Positions 8,979 through 18,061 of a stretch of DNA of 64,000 bases are shown here, in pieces (position 1 is the stretch's first letter; each line of letters begins with the position of its first letter). Source of the stretch: Cellvibrionales bacterium (lineage in GTDB: Bacteria; Pseudomonadota; Gammaproteobacteria; Pseudomonadales; UBA7239); the NCBI GenBank assembly GCA_016713115.1, contig JADJPU010000001.1:434001-498000 (forward strand), given 5' to 3'. A program made the translations under genes and the position numbers. Below the pieces are notes generated by a model. That model worked only from the letters and a program-made list of their open reading frames with translations. It searched no databases and was not told where the DNA came from.

Positions 8979-9977
8979 TTATCCCCTCGCGCTGATGGCA
9001 CCCATAAACCTCGCCACCACTATAGCATGATCGCTCACATACGGCTTATTGCTGGCCAGATGCTTGCTGCACACCTCCCACTCGCGCAACTGCCAGCGAT
9101 GCCCTGCGGCGCGCGGATGAAAATGCCAAGAAAAAAACAAATGATCTAAAGCGAGCAATTCATCGTCGCCGTGAAAAGTGATGTAGTTTTTTATATCTGC
9201 ACGCTGCGCGTCTTTTTCCAAATCCAACAGATGATACAAACCCCAATCGGCGCGGCGACCGCTGCGATTATTGGCACTGCTACGAAAGCGCGCATCACCG
9301 CGAATCAAATCGCTTACGCCACTGGGGTGACGATCATTGCAATCCCCCGCCACCACCACGGCATCAGTCGATTGCTGCAACTGCTGATTCACCAACAAAC
9401 GCAACACAGCCGCTTCGGCTAAACGCCGCATGCCAGACAGTGCGCGTCCAATATCGGACCAATCATCGGCGCTGGTGCCGTAATAGCGATCATTGCCGGG
9501 GGAAGTTTGTCTGCGCGATTTCAAATGCGTGTTGAAAACCGTGAGCGTGCGCGCATCCGTTCCGCGCAAACGCAATTTTAAAATTGGGCGTGAAAAATGT
9601 TGAATGTCCACCGCCATGCGATAGCGCGCATCGTCCGTGCGCCAATCTAACGCAGTAGGAAATTGTGTAATCCAATCGACGCTGACAATCTCCCAATCGC
9701 GCTGCACCACAGCCGCGACTTGCATCTCGCTTTCATCATCGACACACACAATTTGATACTGCGCATCCAAACCGGCGGTTTTTAATACATCTTGTAAGGC
9801 CGTTTTGCTCCACACTTCTTGCAGAGCCATCACCGCCACGGGCTGCGCTTTTAATTGCTCAGCTATCCAGCCCACTTTGCGTTGGTATTGCGCAGGCGTC
9901 CACGCAAATTCACCAAACATTTGCTTATTGGGCAACTGCAAATTACAGAGATTAAATGTGCTGATCGAAAAGCTCAC
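8979..9977 (-). CDS. Endonuclease/exonuclease/phosphatase (EEP) family protein
   Basis: The GTG at 9977 (reading MSFSISTFNLCNLQ) is preceded by GAGAGG at nine bases. An upstream ATG at 10004 lacks a ribosome-binding site. The 332-residue product shows the EEP signature: STFNLCNL near the start, ALQEVW (metal-binding Glu), NTHLKSRR, GDCNDRHPSG and SDHAIVVARF at the end (catalytic Asp-His). Members include DNase I-like nucleases and phosphodiesterases; the substrate here is not predictable. No signal peptide is visible. The stop lies only four bases from the start of the secreted phosphatase gene, so the two are very likely cotranscribed. The open frame continues upstream over npdG but that part is antisense shadow. 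Confidence 0.85.
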   Translation of the reverse strand: MSFSISTFNLCNLQLPNKQMFGEFAWTPAQYQRKVGWIAEQLKAQPVAVMALQEVWSKTALQDVLKTAGLDAQYQIVCVDDESEMQVAAVVQRDWEIVSVDWITQFPTALDWRTDDARYRMAVDIQHFSRPILKLRLRGTDARTLTVFNTHLKSRRQTSPGNDRYYGTSADDWSDIGRALSGMRRLAEAAVLRLLVNQQLQQSTDAVVVAGDCNDRHPSGVSDLIRGDARFRSSANNRSGRRADWGLYHLLDLEKDAQRADIKNYITFHGDDELLALDHLFFSWHFHPRAAGHRWQLREWEVCSKHLASNKPYVSDHAIVVARFMGAISARG

Positions 9978-10040
9978 GCCGCCGCACCTCTCGCGTGGAG
10001 CCATAAAACCGGCGCGACTGCCAAGTGGGGAAGCCCACTG

Positions 10041-10068
10041 GTGACGCCAGCGGCTGCGCCGGTATGAT
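10041..10068 (+). promoter_or_regulatory. Candidate sigma-70 promoter for npdG-cofED
   Basis: GTGACG (-35, 10041-10046) and TATGAT (-10, 10063-10068) are separated by 16 bases, placing transcription start about 28 bases before the npdG ATG. A small hairpin (AGTGGG/CCCACT, 10024-10039) sits directly upstream. The gap also serves the divergent EEP gene. Confidence 0.5.
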
Positions 10069-10103
10069 GCGAGGCTGTTTGATTCATCAATGGAGAACGC
10101 GAC

Positions 10104-10775
10104 ATGAGCGAGCAAAAACCGGTAATTGCAGTGGTAGGCGGCACGGGTGATTTGGGTTCCGGCCTTGTTTTTCGCTGGTGCAGAGCAGGCTACCATGTCA
10201 TTGTCGGCTCGCGCAAAGCCGAGAGCGCCACCGAAGCGGCGGCTGCAATGAAAACGCGCGTGCCCAGTGCGCAGATTGAAGGTATGGAAAACAGCGTAGC
10301 CGCTGCCAAAGCCGACATCGTGTGCATGACCGTCCCTTTTTCTCATCAACAAGACACGCTCGCTGCGATACACGCTGCGGTGCAAGGCAAAATTTTTATC
10401 GATGTCACCGTGTCTTTGAAGCCGCCGAAAGTGGCCACGGTGCAACTGCCCGCTGAAGGTTCTGCCGGTGTGATTGCGCAAAAAACACTGGGCGAAAATG
10501 TGCGCGTGGTATCTGCCTTTCAAAACATTGCCGCTGCGCATTTGAATGACGATCACGCAATTCACTGCGATGTCTTGGTGACAGGTGATGATGTAGACGC
10601 GCGCGAAACTGTGGTGCAACTCGCACAAGCCGCCGGCATGAAAGCTTGGCACGCAGGCCCACTCGCCAACTCCGCCGCCACCGAAGCCTTAACTTCCGTT
10701 TTAATTTTTATGAACAAACGCTACAAAATTGCGGGCGGCGCCGGCATTACCATCACCGGCGAAGTGGGCGTTTAA
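10104..10775 (+). CDS. npdG: NADPH-dependent F420 reductase
   Basis: This 223-residue protein begins with a Rossmann fold, VVGGTGDLGSGLVFRWCRAG, followed by VGSRKAESA; the Ser-Arg-Lys is the usual NADP 2'-phosphate contact of Fno/NpdG enzymes. It continues with MTVPFSHQQDT and IDVTVSLKPPK, then the C-terminal helices of the NPDG family (TIGR01915-type). It would transfer hydride between NADP(H) and coenzyme F420 in the cytosol. GGAG precedes the ATG by eight bases. It is followed after 20 bases by cofE and then cofD, which supports the F420 assignment beyond the fold alone. F420 genes are sparse among Gammaproteobacteria, so acquisition by transfer is plausible, although codon use looks like that of its neighbours. 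Confidence 0.88.
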   Translation: MSEQKPVIAVVGGTGDLGSGLVFRWCRAGYHVIVGSRKAESATEAAAAMKTRVPSAQIEGMENSVAAAKADIVCMTVPFSHQQDTLAAIHAAVQGKIFIDVTVSLKPPKVATVQLPAEGSAGVIAQKTLGENVRVVSAFQNIAAAHLNDDHAIHCDVLVTGDDVDARETVVQLAQAAGMKAWHAGPLANSAATEALTSVLIFMNKRYKIAGGAGITITGEVGV

Positions 10776-10795
10776 GCGCGCATGAGTTTATCGCC

Positions 10796-11563
10796 ATGAG
10801 TTCACTGCAACTGTTTGCGCTGCGCGATTTTCCGCTGGTGAACCCCGGCGATGATCTCGCCGCGCTCATTCAGCAAGCACTGCAACACAATGCACAGACT
10901 TTGTGCGATGGCGATATTCTCGTACTCGCGCAAAAAATTGTGTCAAAAGCAGAAAATCGCTACCGCGCACTAAATAGCATTACTCCCACAGCGGAAGCAG
11001 AAAAATACGCCGCTGAAACCGGCAAAGACCCGCGCATGATCGATCTGGTGTTGCAGGAATCCAATCGCGTGCTGCGCCACCGTTTTGGCTCGATTGTCGT
11101 CGAACACAAACTCGGTTTTGTGCACGCCAATGCGGGTATCGATCAATCCAATTTGCCTGACAACAAAGATTCTGAAACCGCGTTACTGTTGCCAGAAAAT
11201 CCCGATGCCAGCGCACAACAACTGCGCGCAGCATTGCAGCAACAATGCGGTGCAAAAATTGCCGTACTGATTAACGACAGCTTTGGTCGCGCGTGGCGCT
11301 TAGGCACTTGCGGCATCGCCATCGGCGTGGCCGGTTTTGAACCGCTGCTAGATTTGCGCGGCGCGCCCGATTTATTCGGTCGCAGGCTGGAAATTACGCA
11401 AGTGGGCATTGCCGATGAAATTGCCGCTGCTGCATCGCTGCTGATGGGGCAAGCGGGCGAAGGCTCACCAGTGGTGATTGTGCGCGGCCTGCACTGGCCA
11501 GCAAAAGAAAACGCTTCCGTGCAAACGCTACTGCGCAAACCGCAAGAGGATATGTTTCGGTGA
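10796..11563 (+). CDS. cofE: Coenzyme F420-0:L-glutamate ligase
   Basis: This 255-residue protein has the CofE fold: LVNPGDDLAALIQQAL near the start, GDILVLAQKIVSKAENR, then the basic, metal- and GTP-contacting stretches NAGIDQSNL and INDSFGRAWRLGTCGIAIGVAG. It adds gamma-linked glutamate residues to F420-0 using GTP. It is a stand-alone ligase of the archaeal/proteobacterial type, without the nitroreductase-like C-terminal domain fused in actinobacterial FbiB. The ATG at 10796 is chosen because the upstream in-frame extension overlaps npdG in another frame. The stop overlaps the GTG of cofD (GTGA), so the two are translationally coupled. Confidence 0.92.
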   Translation: MSSLQLFALRDFPLVNPGDDLAALIQQALQHNAQTLCDGDILVLAQKIVSKAENRYRALNSITPTAEAEKYAAETGKDPRMIDLVLQESNRVLRHRFGSIVVEHKLGFVHANAGIDQSNLPDNKDSETALLLPENPDASAQQLRAALQQQCGAKIAVLINDSFGRAWRLGTCGIAIGVAGFEPLLDLRGAPDLFGRRLEITQVGIADEIAAAASLLMGQAGEGSPVVIVRGLHWPAKENASVQTLLRKPQEDMFR

Positions 11564-12531
11564 AAACTGGCGGCAACACCGCAGAAAAAAAAGTTGTCGC
11601 ACTGTGCGGCGGTGTCGGCGGCGCCAAACTCGCTTGGGGTTTGGCGCAAGTTTTATCACCGGAGCAACTCACACTCATCGTCAACACCGGCGATGATTTT
11701 TCACACTTAGGTTTTGGAAAAACAGGTTTACACATCTCACCCGATCTCGACACGGTGTCGTACACCCTCGCCAACCGCAACAACCGTGAACTCGGCTGGG
11801 GTTTGCAGGGCGAAACCTGGCAGTGCATGAACGCGCTGGAAAACTTTGGCGGTGAAACCTGGTTTCGCTTGGGCGACAAAGATCTCGCCACACATTTTTT
11901 TCGCACGCAGCAATTAGCCAACGGCAAAACCCTCACACAAGTCACCGCCGAACTGTGTACTGCATTAAACATTCAACATCGCATACTGCCGATGTGCAAC
12001 GAAGCACTGCCCACGCTGGTGGATACCGAGCAAGGCACACTCGCTTTTCAGCACTATTTTGTGCGCGAGCAGTGCAAACCAGTGGTGCGCGGCGTGCAGC
12101 ACCTCGGCGCAGAAAAATCCACACTGTCGCACGAAGTGCGCGCGGCACTGCAAGACGAGGCGCTCACACATATCATCATCTGCCCATCCAATCCGCTGCT
12201 CAGTATCGCGCCCATACTCGCCGTTTCCGGTATGCGTGAACTGCTGCAAACACAGCGCGAAAAAATTACCGTGGTTTCACCGCTGATCGGCGGGCAAGCG
12301 GTGAAAGGCCCCACGGCAAAAATGATGGCGGAAATGGACATCGCCACCGACTCGCTCAGCATCGCCCATTTTTATCAAGATTTACTCGGCACGCTGCTGA
12401 TTGATGACAGCGACGCCCACGAAGCAGACGCTTTACGCCAACAAAATATTCGCGTGCAAACTGGCAAAACTCTGATGCAAACGGATGCCGATAAAATTGC
12501 GCTAGCACGGGCAGTAATCGGCCTCACATAA
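11560..12531 (+). CDS. cofD: 2-phospho-L-lactate (or analogous) transferase
   Basis: This 323-residue protein has the CofD/FbiA signature. LCGGVGGAKLAWGL occurs near residue 15, NTGDDFSHLGF binds the nucleotide-activated lactate or analogue, SPDLDTVSYTLA follows, and the C-terminal half contains ICPSNPLLSIAPILAV and GGQAVKGPTAKMM. It transfers a phospho-lactyl, phosphoenolpyruvyl or phosphoglyceryl group from its guanylylated donor to the deazaflavin FO. Which donor is used cannot be told here. The GTG start overlaps the cofE stop by four bases. The guanylyltransferase (cofC) and FO synthase (cofGH/fbiC) needed to complete the pathway are not in the window. Confidence 0.92.
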   Translation: MKTGGNTAEKKVVALCGGVGGAKLAWGLAQVLSPEQLTLIVNTGDDFSHLGFGKTGLHISPDLDTVSYTLANRNNRELGWGLQGETWQCMNALENFGGETWFRLGDKDLATHFFRTQQLANGKTLTQVTAELCTALNIQHRILPMCNEALPTLVDTEQGTLAFQHYFVREQCKPVVRGVQHLGAEKSTLSHEVRAALQDEALTHIIICPSNPLLSIAPILAVSGMRELLQTQREKITVVSPLIGGQAVKGPTAKMMAEMDIATDSLSIAHFYQDLLGTLLIDDSDAHEADALRQQNIRVQTGKTLMQTDADKIALARAVIGLT

Positions 12532-12554
12532 CAAAACGGTAAAAAAGCGCTTAT

Positions 12555-12620
12555 CTTTACGGAAAATTTACGCGCCGCCGCACTAGCTTTACGGAAGCTT
12601 TATATCTCTCTGCCTATGAT
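12555..12620 (+). promoter_or_regulatory. kdp promoter region with direct repeats
   Basis: CTTTACGGAA occurs twice (12555-12564 and 12587-12596), 32 bases apart, about three helical turns. A shorter ATTTACG copy lies between them. A -10-like TATGAT is at 12615-12620, with no good -35 at the proper distance, as expected for an activator-dependent promoter. The repeats are the natural candidates for KdpE sites. This is inference from position and spacing only. Confidence 0.45.
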
Positions 12621-12650
12621 GAAAACACTTCATCGCAGGAGACAATTTCC

Positions 12651-12743
12651 ATGAATTACCTGATGTTTCTGGCCGGAATACTGGCCGTCGGGCTGCTGAT
12701 TTACCTCATTGCAGTGCTACTCAATCCGGAGAAATTCTCATGA
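12651..12743 (+). CDS. kdpF: KdpF small subunit of the potassium-transporting ATPase
   Basis: A 30-residue single-helix membrane peptide, [16 protein letters not shown] then [13 protein letters not shown], typical of KdpF with its C-terminal Pro-Glu-(Lys/Arg)-Phe. It stabilises the KdpFABC complex in the inner membrane. GCAGGAGA precedes the ATG. The stop overlaps the kdpA start (ATGA), so translation is coupled. Confidence 0.93.
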   Translation: MNYLMFLAGILAVGLLIYLIAVLLNPEKFS

Positions 12744-14449
12744 ATATCGCCCTCTTGAGCGGTCACGGCTGGCTATTGCTCACGCTATTTATGTTGGTGC
12801 TGTTGGCCTGCGCCATACCGCTGGGTTTGTATATCGCAAAGCTGGCTGACAACGCACCACTCCCATATTTCAACCGCGCTGAGCAATGGCTGTACCGCTG
12901 TTGCGGCGTGCGCCCAGAGCAAGAAATGAGCTGGCTGCACTACTGCGGCGCTATTTTGCTGTTCAACATTGCTGGCTTACTCGCGCTGATGTTGTTGCAA
13001 TTTGCGCAGGGCGCATTGCCATTGAACCCCGCCAACATGGGCGCTGTCACTTGGCACTCTGCACTGAATACTGCGGTGAGTTTTGTCGCCAACACCAACT
13101 GGCAGGGTTACGCCGGTGAGAGCACGATGAGCTATCTCACACAGATGTTGGGCTTGGCCGTACAAAACTTTCTGTCTGCTGCCACCGGCATTGCGGTAGT
13201 GATTGCGCTGATCCGCGGGCTGGTGCGTCACAACGCCACCACGCTGGGCAACGCATGGGTGGATCTCACGCGCAGCACGGTGTATTTATTATTGCCGCTT
13301 TCAGTGTTGTGGGCGCTGCTGTTTATCAGCCAAGGTGTGATACAAAATTTCAGCGCCTATGTGGATGTCACCACACTGGAAGGCGCAAAACAAACACTGG
13401 CGATGGGTCCGGTCGCTTCACAAGAAGCCATCAAATTGCTCGGCACCAACGGCGGCGGTTTTTTCAACGCCAACTCTGCGCACCCGTTTGAAAACCCAAC
13501 AGCATTTGCCAACTTTTTACAAATGCTGGCCATTTTTATTATTCCCGCTGCACTGTGTTTTGCGTTTGGCAAAATGGTGAAAGACATGCGCCAAGGCTGG
13601 ACGGTTTACGCCGCCATGGCCATTTTGTTTGTGGTATTTGCCATCACGGCTATCTATGCCGAACAGCAAGCCAATCCTGTGCTCACCGCCTTGGGCATGG
13701 AGAGCAGCAGCGGCAATATGGAAGGCAAAGAAGTGCGCTTTGGCATTGCTGATTCTGCGCTGTTTACAGCCGTCACTACCGGCGCTTCCTGCGGTGCGGT
13801 GAACAATATGCACGATTCGCTCACACCGCTGGGCGGTGCCGTACCGACCGTTTTGATGCAGCTGGGTGAAGTGGTATTTGGCGGCGTCGGTTCTGGTCTG
13901 TACGGCATGCTGATCTTCGCCATACTCGCGGTGTTTATTTCTGGTTTGATGATCGGCCGCACACCTGAATACCTCGGCAAAAAAATTGAAAAATTTGAAA
14001 TGCAGATGGTGTCTATCGTCATTCTTGTCACACCAATGTTGGTACTGTTTGGCACGGCTTTAGCTGTGATGACGGAAGCGGGACGCGTTGGCGTTGCCAA
14101 TCCTGGCGCGCACGGTTTTTCAGAAATTTTGTACGCGCTGACATCCGCCGCCAACAACAACGGCAGTGCGTTTGCCGGCCTCTCTGCTAACACCGTTTTT
14201 TACAATTTATTGCTGGCGTTTGCCATGTGGTTTGGTCGCTTCGGCGTCATCGTGCCGGTATTGGCCATTGCCGGATCACTGGCACGCAAAAAACGTTTGT
14301 CTACTGGCTTGGGCACGCTACCAACACACGGCGCGCTCTTCAGCGGCCTGTTGATCGGCGTGGTGTTGCTGGTAGGTCTACTCAACTATGTGCCGGCTTT
14401 GGCACTGGGTCCGATTGTTGAACATTTGATGCTGTTTAGCAGCCACTGA
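12740..14449 (+). CDS. kdpA: Potassium-transporting ATPase subunit KdpA
   Basis: This 569-residue polytopic membrane protein forms the K+-selective channel-like subunit of KdpFABC. Selectivity-filter-like segments are visible: [29 protein letters not shown] and [15 protein letters not shown], plus [14 protein letters not shown] near the C-terminus. These match the four repeated pore motifs of the SKT superfamily. Length is normal. It overlaps kdpF by four bases and precedes kdpB by 16. Confidence 0.97.
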   Translation: MNIALLSGHGWLLLTLFMLVLLACAIPLGLYIAKLADNAPLPYFNRAEQWLYRCCGVRPEQEMSWLHYCGAILLFNIAGLLALMLLQFAQGALPLNPANMGAVTWHSALNTAVSFVANTNWQGYAGESTMSYLTQMLGLAVQNFLSAATGIAVVIALIRGLVRHNATTLGNAWVDLTRSTVYLLLPLSVLWALLFISQGVIQNFSAYVDVTTLEGAKQTLAMGPVASQEAIKLLGTNGGGFFNANSAHPFENPTAFANFLQMLAIFIIPAALCFAFGKMVKDMRQGWTVYAAMAILFVVFAITAIYAEQQANPVLTALGMESSSGNMEGKEVRFGIADSALFTAVTTGASCGAVNNMHDSLTPLGGAVPTVLMQLGEVVFGGVGSGLYGMLIFAILAVFISGLMIGRTPEYLGKKIEKFEMQMVSIVILVTPMLVLFGTALAVMTEAGRVGVANPGAHGFSEILYALTSAANNNGSAFAGLSANTVFYNLLLAFAMWFGRFGVIVPVLAIAGSLARKKRLSTGLGTLPTHGALFSGLLIGVVLLVGLLNYVPALALGPIVEHLMLFSSH

Positions 14450-14465
14450 ACCGAGGAGCATCGTC

Positions 14466-16535
14466 ATGTCGATTAATACTTTTACTTTGTTTGATCCCGC
14501 GCTGGTGAAGCCAGCCATTATTGAATCGTTTCGCAAATTGGATCCGCGTATTCAATGGCGCAACCCGGTGATGTTTGTCGTCTATGTCGGCAGTTTGTTC
14601 ACGACTTTGTTGTGGATGGATGCCCTGCGCGGCCAAGCTGATGCACCAGCAGGTTTTATTCTCGCCATCGCACTGTGGTTGTGGTTCACCGTGCTGTTTG
14701 CCAACTTTGCCGAATCACTGGCGGAAGGACGCAGCAAAGCACAGGCGGCATCGCTGCGCACACTCAAGCAAAAAACTTGGGCAAAAAAACTGCAAGCACC
14801 TTTCACCAAAGGCTCGCCGATTTACACCGTACCCACAGCAGAATTGCGCAAAGGCGATGTGGTGATTGTCACCGCCGATGACTTGATTCCTGCAGACGGT
14901 GAAGTGATAGAAGGCGTTGCCTCGGTGGATGAAAGCGCCATCACCGGCGAATCCGCGCCGGTGATTCGCGAATCCGGCGGCGATTTTTCTTCTGTCACCG
15001 GCGGCACGCGCGTGTTGTCGGATTGGATCGTGGTGCGCGTTACCGTCAACCCCGGCGAAACCTTTGTCGATCGCATGATCGCGATGGTGGAAAACGCGGC
15101 GCGCCAAAAAACGCCCAACGAAATTGCGCTGACTATTTTGTTGGTGGCGCTCACCATCGTGTTTCTTGTGGTCACCGTCACCCTGCTGCCCTTCTCGCAA
15201 TTCAGCGTAGCGGCGGCTGGCGCAGGCAGTGCCGCCAGTCTCACCGTGCTGATTGCGCTCTTGGTCTGTTTGATCCCCACCACCATCGCGGGCCTGCTCT
15301 CAGCGATTGGCGTGGCGGGCATGAGCCGCTTGCTGCAAGCCAATGTCATTGCCACTTCGGGGCGCGCAGTGGAAGCGGCGTGCGATGTCGATGTGTTGCT
15401 GCTCGATAAAACCGGCACCATCACGCTGGGCAATCGCCAAGCTTCTGCCTTTCTGCCCGCAGCCGGTGTCAGCGAACAAACGCTGGCCGATGCAGCACAA
15501 CTCGCCTCACTGGCCGACGAAACACCCGAAGGTCGCAGTGTGGTGGTGCTGGCTAAACAGCGTTTTAATCTGCGCGAGCGCGACATTCACGCAATGGGCG
15601 CGCACTTCGTGCATTTTTCCGCGCAAACACGCATGAGTGGTGTTGATATGGACGGCCGCAGCATCCGCAAAGGTGCCGCTGAAACCGTGCGCCAGCATGT
15701 TGTGCAACTGGGTGGGCAAATGCCCGCTGAAGTGCAAGCCATCGTGGACGATGTGGCACGGCGCGGCAGCACACCGCTGGTGGTGTGTGATCTCGCCAAG
15801 GTGCTGGGCGTTATCGAACTGAAAGACATCGTGAAAGGCGGTATCAAAGAGCGTTTTGCCGAGCTGCGCCGTATGGGCATCAAAACCGTGATGATCACCG
15901 GCGACAACCGCTTGACGGCCGCCGCTATCGCCGCTGAAGCGGGCGTGGACGATTTTCTGGCGGAAGCCACACCGGAAGACAAACTGAAACTGATACGCAG
16001 CTATCAAGAGCAGGGCATGTTGGTGGCGATGACCGGCGACGGCACCAATGACGCGCCCGCGCTGGGGCAGGCTGATGTCGCCGTGGCCATGAACAGCGGC
16101 ACACAGGCGGCAAAAGAAGCGGGCAACATGGTGGACCTGGATTCCAACCCCACCAAGCTGATCGAGATTGTCGAAACCGGCAAGCAGATGCTGATGACAC
16201 GCGGTTCGCTCACCACCTTCAGCATTGCCAATGACATCGCCAAATACTTCGCCATCATTCCGGCGGCGTTTGTCAGCACCTACCCGCAACTGGGCGCACT
16301 GAATGTGATGAGGCTCCACAGCCCGCAATCGGCCATTTTGTCGGCCGTTATCTTCAATGCCCTCGTCATCGTGTTTTTGATTCCGCTGGCCTTGAAAGGT
16401 GTGCCCTATCGCGCACTGGGCGCCGCCCTGTTATTGCGCCGCAATCTGCTGGTGTACGGCTTGGGTGGCGTGCTGGTGCCGTTTATCGGCATCAAAGTGA
16501 TTGATCTGTTGCTGACTGCGGTCGGCCTCGTATAA
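14466..16535 (+). CDS. kdpB: Potassium-transporting P-type ATPase subunit KdpB
   Basis: This 689-residue P-type ATPase is the catalytic subunit that energises K+ uptake. The actuator motif is [10 protein letters not shown]. The phosphorylated Asp is D314 in [12 protein letters not shown]. The nucleotide-binding domain has KGAAETVR, and the hinge has [12 protein letters not shown]. The transmembrane segment [18 protein letters not shown] is the typical KdpB form. Gene and motifs are intact. A GAGGAGC precedes the ATG. Confidence 0.98.
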   Translation: MSINTFTLFDPALVKPAIIESFRKLDPRIQWRNPVMFVVYVGSLFTTLLWMDALRGQADAPAGFILAIALWLWFTVLFANFAESLAEGRSKAQAASLRTLKQKTWAKKLQAPFTKGSPIYTVPTAELRKGDVVIVTADDLIPADGEVIEGVASVDESAITGESAPVIRESGGDFSSVTGGTRVLSDWIVVRVTVNPGETFVDRMIAMVENAARQKTPNEIALTILLVALTIVFLVVTVTLLPFSQFSVAAAGAGSAASLTVLIALLVCLIPTTIAGLLSAIGVAGMSRLLQANVIATSGRAVEAACDVDVLLLDKTGTITLGNRQASAFLPAAGVSEQTLADAAQLASLADETPEGRSVVVLAKQRFNLRERDIHAMGAHFVHFSAQTRMSGVDMDGRSIRKGAAETVRQHVVQLGGQMPAEVQAIVDDVARRGSTPLVVCDLAKVLGVIELKDIVKGGIKERFAELRRMGIKTVMITGDNRLTAAAIAAEAGVDDFLAEATPEDKLKLIRSYQEQGMLVAMTGDGTNDAPALGQADVAVAMNSGTQAAKEAGNMVDLDSNPTKLIEIVETGKQMLMTRGSLTTFSIANDIAKYFAIIPAAFVSTYPQLGALNVMRLHSPQSAILSAVIFNALVIVFLIPLALKGVPYRALGAALLLRRNLLVYGLGGVLVPFIGIKVIDLLLTAVGLV

Positions 16536-16553
16536 CGCGTTGGGAGACTCTTT

Positions 16554-17168
16554 ATGACTACGCAAACCCATATTCCAGCCACCACTGCACCCGCCGCCCC
16601 GCCGCTGCGGCCTGCGCTCAGCCTTTTTCTCGCCCTGAGTCTGATCACCGGCGTGCTGTATCCGCTGTTGGTCACAGCGTTGGGGCAGACGCTGTTTCCG
16701 CAGCAGGCCGCTGGCAGCCTCGTACAAGACGGCGATCACCTAGTCGGCTCGCGCCTGATCGGGCAAAGCTTCACCCAAGCTGGCTACTTCTGGAGCCGCC
16801 CCTCCGCCACCGGCTCAGCGCCCTATAACGCAACGGCCTCTGGCGGTTCCAACCAAGGGCCGCTGAACCCTGCACTGGCTGAAGCAGTGACAGCACGCAT
16901 TGCCGCACTGCGCGCGGCAGATCCCGGCAACACCGCCGCCGTACCGGCAGATTTGGTCACAGCCTCCGGCAGTGGCTTGGATCCGCACATCAGCGTGACC
17001 GCTGCACAATACCAAGTCGCGCGCGTAGCCGCTGCGCGCAAAATACCGGCGGCCTCCGTGCAAGCACTCGTCGCGCAACACACCACACCGCGCGCCCTCG
17101 GCGTGTTTGGCGAACCGGTTGTCAATGTGCTGTTGCTCAATCGTGCGCTAGACGATCTCGCCGACTAG
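16554..17168 (+). CDS. kdpC: Potassium-transporting ATPase subunit KdpC
   Basis: This 204-residue protein has one N-terminal transmembrane helix (about residues 20-45, ALSLFLALSLITGVLYPLLV) and a periplasmic domain with GSRLIGQSF, FWSRPSAT, YNATASGGSNQGPLNP and SGLDPHIS. These are the conserved KdpC blocks. The extra N-terminal Thr/Pro/Ala-rich 20 residues are slightly long but common. It completes the KdpFABC complex. The outer-membrane protein gene follows after 48 bases. Confidence 0.96.
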   Translation: MTTQTHIPATTAPAAPPLRPALSLFLALSLITGVLYPLLVTALGQTLFPQQAAGSLVQDGDHLVGSRLIGQSFTQAGYFWSRPSATGSAPYNATASGGSNQGPLNPALAEAVTARIAALRAADPGNTAAVPADLVTASGSGLDPHISVTAAQYQVARVAAARKIPAASVQALVAQHTTPRALGVFGEPVVNVLLLNRALDDLAD

Positions 17169-17216
17169 CGCCGTTTCCGCCCCATTCTGTTTCTGCATAC
17201 ACTTCGGAGTTCTTCC

Positions 17217-17966
17217 ATGAAAATCATTAACGCAGTCAAAGCAGTCGCCGCTAGCGCGCTCATGCTGACCGGTTCACAAGTCATGTCGCTGGAATTGGGC
17301 GCAGGCTTTGAAGGCAGCGCCAATATCGGCCTGTTCAGCAACTACATGTGGCGCGGCGTAAGCCAAACGCGCAACGGCGTAGCACTACAAGGTGGCGTGG
17401 ACATCACGCACTCCTCCGGTTTCTACGCCGGCACTTGGATGTCTAATGTGAATTTCAAACTTGCGCCCAAAGCGCATACCGAGCAAGACATTTATGTAGG
17501 TTACGGCTTTGCCGTTGGCGATTTCGCATTTGACTTCAAACGCACGCAATACATTTATGACAATGCCAACGCGCTCGACTTTGGCGAAACCCACGCGCAA
17601 GTGAGCTATGCAACGGACGATCTCGGAACTTTTGCTATCGGCGCGGACTACTCCAGTGACACGCCAATTGCCAACTCCGACAGCGCCCTACACTACTACG
17701 GCTCGTACACCTATTCGTTGCCGATGGAAATCGGTTTGACCGCCACCCTTGGCCGCTACGACTTCAAAGACGCTGGCTGGGTCGGCGGTACCGATTCTCA
17801 ATATTCGTACTACAACATCGGCGTAGCGAAAGAGTTTTACGGCATCAATGTTGGTTTGGCATACACCGACACCAACATCGACGAAAGCAACTGCAGCGTG
17901 TTTGCCGGCGGTGACAGCTACTGCGGCGCCGCCTTGGTGTTGTCTGCTGTGAAAACTTTCAAATAA
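17217..17966 (+). CDS. TorF-family putative outer-membrane porin inside the kdp locus
   Basis: This 249-residue protein begins with a signal peptide (MKIINAVKAVAASALMLTGS). Alternating aromatic/glycine beta-strands follow, beginning GSANIGLFSNYMWRGVSQT and continuing with [19 protein letters not shown]. These match the TIGR02001 (Gcw_chp, TorF) family of proteobacterial outer-membrane proteins. It ends in VKTFK rather than a terminal Phe. Its transport substrate is not known. It sits co-directionally between kdpC and kdpD, so expression with potassium limitation is likely; a role in outer-membrane K+ entry is only inference. Two Cys near the C-terminus (NCSVF and YCGAA) may form a disulfide. 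Confidence 0.82.
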   Translation: MKIINAVKAVAASALMLTGSQVMSLELGAGFEGSANIGLFSNYMWRGVSQTRNGVALQGGVDITHSSGFYAGTWMSNVNFKLAPKAHTEQDIYVGYGFAVGDFAFDFKRTQYIYDNANALDFGETHAQVSYATDDLGTFAIGADYSSDTPIANSDSALHYYGSYTYSLPMEIGLTATLGRYDFKDAGWVGGTDSQYSYYNIGVAKEFYGINVGLAYTDTNIDESNCSVFAGGDSYCGAALVLSAVKTFK

Positions 17967-18061
17967 CGCATACAAATTTGTAAAGATATTTTATGAATCG
18001 CGTTTCAGGCATGATCTATACGACGCACAACAACTGCATTGCATAAGAGATTAGAGAACAC

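Noticed and set aside
9978..10652. N-terminal extension of the EEP-family open frame (about 216 extra residues)
   Set aside because: It lies antisense over npdG, has no family resemblance, and a good ribosome-binding site with GTG at 9977 gives a natural EEP start.
15507..16328. 273-codon minus-strand open frame inside kdpB
   Set aside because: It is the antisense shadow of a highly conserved P-type ATPase, with no motif of its own.
17971..17982. TACAAATTTGTA palindrome between the porin and kdpD as a terminator
   Set aside because: The stem is AT-only with no loop and lacks a T tract. It may be an operator half but I cannot support that.
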